Origin: Sinomicrobium sp.
GTDB taxonomy: Bacteria; Bacteroidota; Bacteroidia; Flavobacteriales; Flavobacteriaceae
DNA length: 64,000 bases
Assembly: GCA_029266035.1 (NCBI GenBank)
Contig: JAJUFH010000005.1
Location: forward strand, 1-64,000
Direction: 5' to 3'
This document shows positions 60,770 to 64,000 of this stretch, one piece after another. The notes beneath the pieces were generated by a model. It was given only the letters and a program-made list of their open reading frames with translations. It had not been told where the DNA came from and made no database searches. A program made the position numbers and the translations under genes. Position 1 is the first letter of the stretch, and each line of letters opens with the position of its first letter.

Positions 60770-61633
60770 CTATTCTTCTACAGCTTTTAGGCTGAGATCC
60801 ATATTGTACACCGAATGCGTAAGCGCCCCCGAAGAGATATAATCTACACCGCATTCCGCATATTTTCGAATGGTATTTTCGTCAATACCACCTGAAGATT
60901 CAGTCTGACACTGCTCTGCAATACGTCGCACTGCCTCGGCGGTCTGTTTATAGTCGAAATTGTCTAACAAGATGCGGTATACTCCACCATTGCTCAATAT
61001 TTCTTCTACTTCGTCCATATTTCGCGCCTCCACTACAATTTTAAGATCCTTTCCTTTCGACTTCAAATACGCTTTGGTTTTCTGCAGTGCTTTGCTTATA
61101 CCTCCTGCAAAATCGATATGATTGTCTTTGAGCATAATCATGTCGTACAGGGCAAACCGGTGATTTTCTCCCCCTCCTATTTTTACCGCCCATTTTTCAA
61201 GGGCTCTCATTCCCGGAGTAGTCTTACGGGTGTCCAGTATCTGTGCTCCCGTACCCTCCAGCAATTTTACATACTTTGCCGTTTTGGTCGCAATAGCACT
61301 CATGCGCTGCATGGCATTGAGCACAAACCGCTCTGCTTTTAAAATAGACTGCGAACTTCCCAATACATAAAATACTATATCGCCGGGTACTACCTCGGTA
61401 CCGTCTTTTACAAGAATGTCTATCTCTAAACCGGGATCTACAAATTTAAAGATGCGCTGTGCAAAATCAACACCGGCAATTATCCCCTTGTCCTTTACCA
61501 ATAGCTTGGCTTTTCCCTGAGCAGTATCGGGTATACAGGCCAGCGAGCTATGATCTCCATCACCCACATCTTCGCGAATGGCATTGACTATAATCAGGTC
61601 GATTTCTCGTTCAAATTGTTCTCTTGATATCAT
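60770..61633 (-). CDS. nadC: Nicotinate-nucleotide pyrophosphorylase (quinolinate phosphoribosyltransferase)
   Basis: Converts quinolinate and PRPP to nicotinate mononucleotide with CO2 release in de novo NAD synthesis. The 287 aa length is typical. Motifs: IREDVGDGDHSSLA near residue 18, the GILDTRKTTPGMRALEKWAV-type segment with RKTTPG (QPRTase signature), GGGENHRFALYDMIMLKDNHI and VVEARNMDEV. The active-site Arg/His/Lys clusters are present. No nadA or nadB is adjacent. It is divergent from rlmH. Confidence 0.95.
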   Translation of the reverse strand: MISREQFEREIDLIIVNAIREDVGDGDHSSLACIPDTAQGKAKLLVKDKGIIAGVDFAQRIFKFVDPGLEIDILVKDGTEVVPGDIVFYVLGSSQSILKAERFVLNAMQRMSAIATKTAKYVKLLEGTGAQILDTRKTTPGMRALEKWAVKIGGGENHRFALYDMIMLKDNHIDFAGGISKALQKTKAYLKSKGKDLKIVVEARNMDEVEEILSNGGVYRILLDNFDYKQTAEAVRRIAEQCQTESSGGIDENTIRKYAECGVDYISSGALTHSVYNMDLSLKAVEE

Positions 61634-61848
61634 TGCTATCAGGTTTGTGCTAAAATACTAAAATTATAAGTCCGCCTACAGCTGATTGTTCTAAAACGGG
61701 AGCGTGAACGGCCCTACTCCAAAATCAAAGGTACAAACTGAAACGCTAACAATATATATATATTCACATATTTTTCACCTTGCTACAATCACTGCAATTT
61801 GACAAAAAATTTCTTGTGCATATCTCTAGCTCTGCTTACTTTGCGACG

Positions 61849-62322
61849 ATGAATATAAAATTGCTAGCCATAGGTAAAACGGACAGTAAAACACTGCAAT
61901 CGCTGATAGGGGAATACGAAAAGCGACTCGGACATTATGTGCGCTATTCTGTAGAACAGATTCCCGATCTTAAAAATGCCGCCAAAATGAGCGAAGCACA
62001 ACAAAAGGTTAAAGAAGGTGAGCTGTTACTAAAAAAGCTCCAGGCCGGAGATACGCTCCTATTACTGGATGAAAACGGCAAGGCATACCACTCTGTAGGG
62101 TTTTCAGATTTACTGCAAAAGAAAATGAATGCCGGCACCAAACAACTGGTGTTTGCCATAGGAGGTCCCTACGGTTTTTCCGATGCTGTTTATTCGAAAG
62201 CTCAGGGAAAAGTATCCTTGTCGCCTATGACCTTCTCCCATCAAATGGTACGACTGTTCTTTACCGAACAATTGTATCGAGCTTTTACTATACTGAACAA
62301 CGAGCCCTATCACCATCAATAA
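61849..62322 (+). CDS. rlmH: 23S rRNA (pseudouridine1915-N3)-methyltransferase
   Basis: A 157 aa SPOUT methyltransferase acting on helix 69 of 23S rRNA in the 70S ribosome. I use the ATG at 61849 ([19 protein letters not shown]); the longer open frame lacks family features. The SPOUT knot is seen in [16 protein letters not shown] and [34 protein letters not shown], which is the invariant C-terminus. It is followed 26 bp later by rdgB. Confidence 0.96.
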   Translation: MNIKLLAIGKTDSKTLQSLIGEYEKRLGHYVRYSVEQIPDLKNAAKMSEAQQKVKEGELLLKKLQAGDTLLLLDENGKAYHSVGFSDLLQKKMNAGTKQLVFAIGGPYGFSDAVYSKAQGKVSLSPMTFSHQMVRLFFTEQLYRAFTILNNEPYHHQ

Positions 62323-62348
62323 GTACTAAGCCTCTAAAAAAACATAAT

Positions 62349-62921
62349 ATGAAACTGGTTTTTGCCACTCACAACCTCAATAAACTAAGAGAAGTACAAT
62401 TGCTGTTCCCCTCCGATATCACACTGTTGAGTCTTACCGATATCGGCTGTAGTGAAGATATTCCTGAAACCGCCGATACCATTGAAGGCAATGCCCGTCA
62501 GAAAGCCAATTATGTAAAGGAAAAATATGGCTACGACTGTTTTGCCGACGACACCGGTCTTGAAGTCGACGCTCTTAACGGCGCCCCCGGAGTGTATTCC
62601 GCTCGCTATGCCGGAGAAGAAAAAAATGCCGAAGCCAATATGGAAAAACTGCTTTCTGAATTAGAGCGAAAAGAAAGTAGAACAGCCCAATTTAAAACTG
62701 TAATTGCATTGTGTACAGATAAATACACTCACGTATTTGAAGGTGTGGTCAAAGGATGTATTACGACAAAAAAACAGGGAGACAGAGGTTTTGGTTACGA
62801 TCCCATATTTCTTCCAGACGGATATACAGAAACCTTTGCTCAGCTTCCATTGGAAATAAAAAACCAAATCGGACATAGAGGAAAAGCCATCAAACTTCTC
62901 TTAGATTTTTTAAAAGACTAA
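62349..62921 (+). CDS. rdgB: Non-canonical purine NTP pyrophosphatase (RdgB/HAM1)
   Basis: A 190 aa house-cleaning enzyme that hydrolyses dITP, XTP and other deaminated purine NTPs. It starts [19 protein letters not shown] with the T-x-N-x-x-K nucleotide loop. The metal-site segments are [25 protein letters not shown] and [13 protein letters not shown], and the end is K-N-x-I-G-HRGKAI. All expected residues are present. It is linked to rlmH. Confidence 0.96.
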   Translation: MKLVFATHNLNKLREVQLLFPSDITLLSLTDIGCSEDIPETADTIEGNARQKANYVKEKYGYDCFADDTGLEVDALNGAPGVYSARYAGEEKNAEANMEKLLSELERKESRTAQFKTVIALCTDKYTHVFEGVVKGCITTKKQGDRGFGYDPIFLPDGYTETFAQLPLEIKNQIGHRGKAIKLLLDFLKD

Positions 62922-62970
62922 TATGAAAAAGTAAGCTTACTTACATAAAACTATATTACTCATCGCATCC

Positions 62971-63846
62971 TCAAAACGTACCAACAACACCTATGGTACC
63001 CGCTCCGACATTAAAGTTCCAAGATATCTTATTTTTTCGATGTCCATAAGATGCTGCATATCTAGAATCTAGGTAGTGATCTATGGCTTCTACGGTCGCC
63101 ACACTGATCGCCAGGCTCAACACTACATCGGAAAGCCAGTGTGCTCCTTCCCACAAACGAGAGACAGGAGGAATAAGTCCCACAGTATAAATTCCGGCCT
63201 TCGCCCAGGGATTATTTACCAATTTAGCTAAAGCATAGGCATTGGTAAACGATAAAATAGTATGTCCGGAAGGGAAAGAGTGATAGTCTGAAGTATCGGG
63301 AAAAGGATCGAAAGTAGCCTTTGATTTTCCCGTTCTCGGTCTCGCTCTCCCTACTGCCAGCTTACTTATTTGCTGTAACAATCCTGCTGTACTGGCCGAA
63401 GAGATAAGCAGCACTCCTACTCTCCTCCACTTCTCACTCTTGGTAAAGAGTCCGGTGAGGTATACCGCTCCCGTAAGCATATAATTGTTTTGAGGGCTCC
63501 CGTAATACCAGCCGTAATCTCTGATCACTCCCGGTATATCATCGGCTTGATTCATAAAGAATTTACTAGTCCCCTGATCGGCCAAGAATACCAATCCCGT
63601 ACCTGCCATTACTCCGCCAAAAACCAGCCAATCGTCACCTTTCCAGTGAAAAGGTCTACTGTACGCATATCCCATACCTCCAAAAATACTCGCGCCGTCG
63701 TACTTAAACATTTGCCAAAGTGTCTGTTTACTGACGGTATCGCGATCAAACAGAGTTTCCGATTCCTGAGCATAACTTTTCACTTCACTGACCAACAGTA
63801 AAATAACCATCACAATTCTTAAAAAAGACGCCTTTTGGTTTATCAT
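62971..63846 (-). CDS. Membrane/periplasmic PAP2-family phosphatase
   Basis: A 291 aa protein from the ATG at 63846 (MINQKASFLRIVMVILLLVSE then SYAQ signal end); an earlier TTG at 63900 is less likely. The acid phosphatase motifs are all present: K-x6-R-P in KLAVGRARPRTGKS, S-G-H in YHSFPSGHTILSF and SR-x5-H-x3-D in SRLWEGAHWLSDV. Several helices surround them. PAP2 enzymes dephosphorylate lipid phosphates such as undecaprenyl diphosphate, phosphatidate or lipid A. Which lipid is used here is unknown. It converges with rdgB. Confidence 0.9.
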   Translation of the reverse strand: MINQKASFLRIVMVILLLVSEVKSYAQESETLFDRDTVSKQTLWQMFKYDGASIFGGMGYAYSRPFHWKGDDWLVFGGVMAGTGLVFLADQGTSKFFMNQADDIPGVIRDYGWYYGSPQNNYMLTGAVYLTGLFTKSEKWRRVGVLLISSASTAGLLQQISKLAVGRARPRTGKSKATFDPFPDTSDYHSFPSGHTILSFTNAYALAKLVNNPWAKAGIYTVGLIPPVSRLWEGAHWLSDVVLSLAISVATVEAIDHYLDSRYAASYGHRKNKISWNFNVGAGTIGVVGTF

Positions 63847-64000
63847 AACTTGCATTTTTATTGTGCTGTGGAGAAAAGCTGCAATATACAATAAAGCCAA
63901 ATACGCTGTGACAAAGTAGGTAAAAACCTGTATTTGAAGTTAGTCATTTCTCCGATCCGTACGGTTGAATTCAATTATTAGCACAAAAAAACAGTCATTA

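Noticed and set aside
62929-62942. 14-bp perfect palindrome AAGTAAGCTTACTT between rdgB and the PAP2 gene
   Set aside because: It has no loop and no T run and sits in a 49-bp convergent gap; too short to argue for a site.

Overview
This window is chromosomal DNA from a member of the Bacteroidota, almost certainly a Flavobacteriaceae-like marine or soil bacterium. The evidence is the gene content: an alpha-beta fused branched-chain E1, an SUI1-type initiation factor, many lipoproteins with short Bacteroidota lipoboxes, a CarboxypepD_reg/TonB receptor, the menaquinone genes, and promoters of the TTG-N19-TAnnTTTG type. Start sites are rarely preceded by Shine-Dalgarno sequences, and GTG or TTG starts have to be invoked several times. 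I do not assign a genus.

Layout. 1-93 holds the cut-off start of a probable IS transposase. 252-14757 is housekeeping and envelope: nucleoside phosphorylase, DUF1835 protein, SUI1 factor, 2OG oxygenase, fused E1, lipocalin and glycine-zipper/OmpA lipoproteins, UspA, a HEPN-type protein, a TPR protein, an M19 dipeptidase lipoprotein, AlkD-like repair protein and a CNNM/CorC membrane protein. 14966-24782 (minus strand) is a branched-chain amino-acid block: ilvD, ilvB, ilvN, ilvC, a methyltransferase, ilvA and a gapN-type dehydrogenase. It is preceded by an unusual leader with two tandem attenuators, each made of a Val/Ile-rich leader peptide followed by an intrinsic terminator. 24940-30866 holds pcm, a Gfo/Idh oxidoreductase, a 3-hydroxyacyl-CoA dehydrogenase, yggS, an exonuclease/GIY-YIG fusion and miaA. 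30867-31192 is a repeat-rich intergenic segment with tRNA-Tyr. 31463-37834 contains a small Cys-rich protein and TonB receptor pair, fabF, an OmpA lipoprotein and MscS. 37841-41184 is a menaquinone segment (thioesterase, menF, menD).

42340-53970 is the most distinctive accessory block. A MocR-type regulator that has lost its PLP lysine is divergent from an apparent operon of a surface lipoprotein (LRR, Calx-beta, lamin-tail), a DcuC-type transporter, isoaspartyl dipeptidase IadA, an OprP-type porin, a secreted M14 carboxypeptidase, a second OprP-type porin and a DASS dicarboxylate transporter. I read it as a PUL-like locus for acidic or isoaspartyl peptides that uses porins instead of SusCD.

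54039-64000 returns to housekeeping: an unknown lipoprotein, zinc alcohol dehydrogenase, LytTR response regulator, priA, DUF2147 protein, YihY/BrkB, nadC, rlmH, rdgB and a PAP2 phosphatase.

The best candidates for something undescribed are the double attenuator, the acidic-peptide locus with its lysine-less MocR regulator, and two clusters of intergenic palindromes (27694-27828 and 31001-31110).
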